Shown: positions 25,118-25,213 of the stretch, piece by piece
Layout: every line of letters starts with the position of its first letter
Numbering within the stretch: the first letter of the stretch is position 1
From: Tieghemiomyces parasiticus
Lineage: Eukaryota; Kickxellomycota; Dimargaritomycetes; Dimargaritales; Dimargaritaceae
Direction of reading: 5' to 3'
DNA: 25,213 bases
Assembly (NCBI GenBank): GCA_027575765.1
Contig: JANBPT010000714.1
Span: 1 to 25,213 of the forward strand
Notes under the pieces: model-generated
What the model was told of the DNA's origin: nothing
Seen by the model: the letters and a program-made list of their open reading frames with translations, nothing else
Databases searched by the model: none
Translations under genes and position numbers: made by a program

Positions 25118-25213
25118 TAAATAGCAATTGTGTTTTGCCGCCAGTGGCATGGGTCCTTCGCAGAATGTCTGTTCCGCCCATTTGGAGGTTGACGGACCTT
25201 TAGCGGAAGCTGG
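25118..25213. repeat. Right terminal inverted repeat
   Basis: This is the reverse-complement partner of the left end: 77 exact bases (25137-25213), then one mismatch, 7 matches and a decaying tail towards 25118. No transposase gene or target-site duplication is visible inside the window, and the flanking bases that would show one lie outside it. Confidence 0.9.

Noticed and set aside
1..25213. Whole window as a transposon or a linear plasmid with terminal inverted repeats
   Set aside because: There is no transposase, polymerase or terminal protein gene, and the exact 77-bp match is better explained by assembly. It is kept as an open question in findings.

Overview
The window is about 25.2 kb and is dominated by one gene: a giant, uninterrupted, minus-strand reading frame of about 21 kb. 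It encodes a multimodular nonribosomal peptide synthetase (NRPS) of about 7,017 residues. About 1.8 kb of apparently non-coding DNA follows its 3' end and about 2.3 kb lies upstream of its 5' end. I find no recognisable second gene. The setting looks eukaryotic and most likely fungal: there is no Shine-Dalgarno sequence, the start has a good Kozak context (A at -3), the flanks are long and gene-free, TATA-type promoter motifs occur upstream, and the enzyme starts with a truncated condensation domain, as several fungal NRPSs do. A 21-kb frame without introns would fit an early-diverging fungus (Mortierellomycotina, Zoopagomycota or Kickxellomycotina-like), but that placement is a guess.

Domain order from N to C terminus (residues from the ATG at 22847) is: C* (truncated) - A1-T1-E1 - C2 - [remnant A - dead T] - dC3 (dead) - A2-T2 - C4-A3-T3 - C5-A4-T4-E2 - C6-A5-T5 - terminal E-like domain. 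Five adenylation domains have intact core motifs, five carrier domains have the phosphopantetheine serine (S793, S2911, S3982, S5030, S6531), and four condensation domains keep HHxxxD. Two epimerization domains are complete (E1, E2). The simplest reading is a pentapeptide with D residues at positions 1 and 4. C2 would condense across a decayed module onto T2, and release would be by a C-terminal E-type domain that has lost the catalytic glutamate, because there is no thioesterase or reductase domain.

The most interesting parts are the decayed module kept in frame inside the enzyme (about 17645-15768) and the altered terminal domain (about 3110-1797).

The two extreme ends of the window are an inverted repeat: bases 1-77 are exactly the reverse complement of 25137-25213, and weaker similarity continues to about base 96. 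Exactly 77 identical bases at the very ends is what a contig broken at a genomic repeat by a k=77 assembler would show, although a true terminal inverted repeat of a mobile element is not excluded.

The flanks hold small open frames without recognisable products, a TATA-like box, a possible upstream ORF ending 2 bases before the NRPS start, a tRNA-Ser-like anticodon-arm fragment near 588-604 and a G5/C10 hairpin near 24100.
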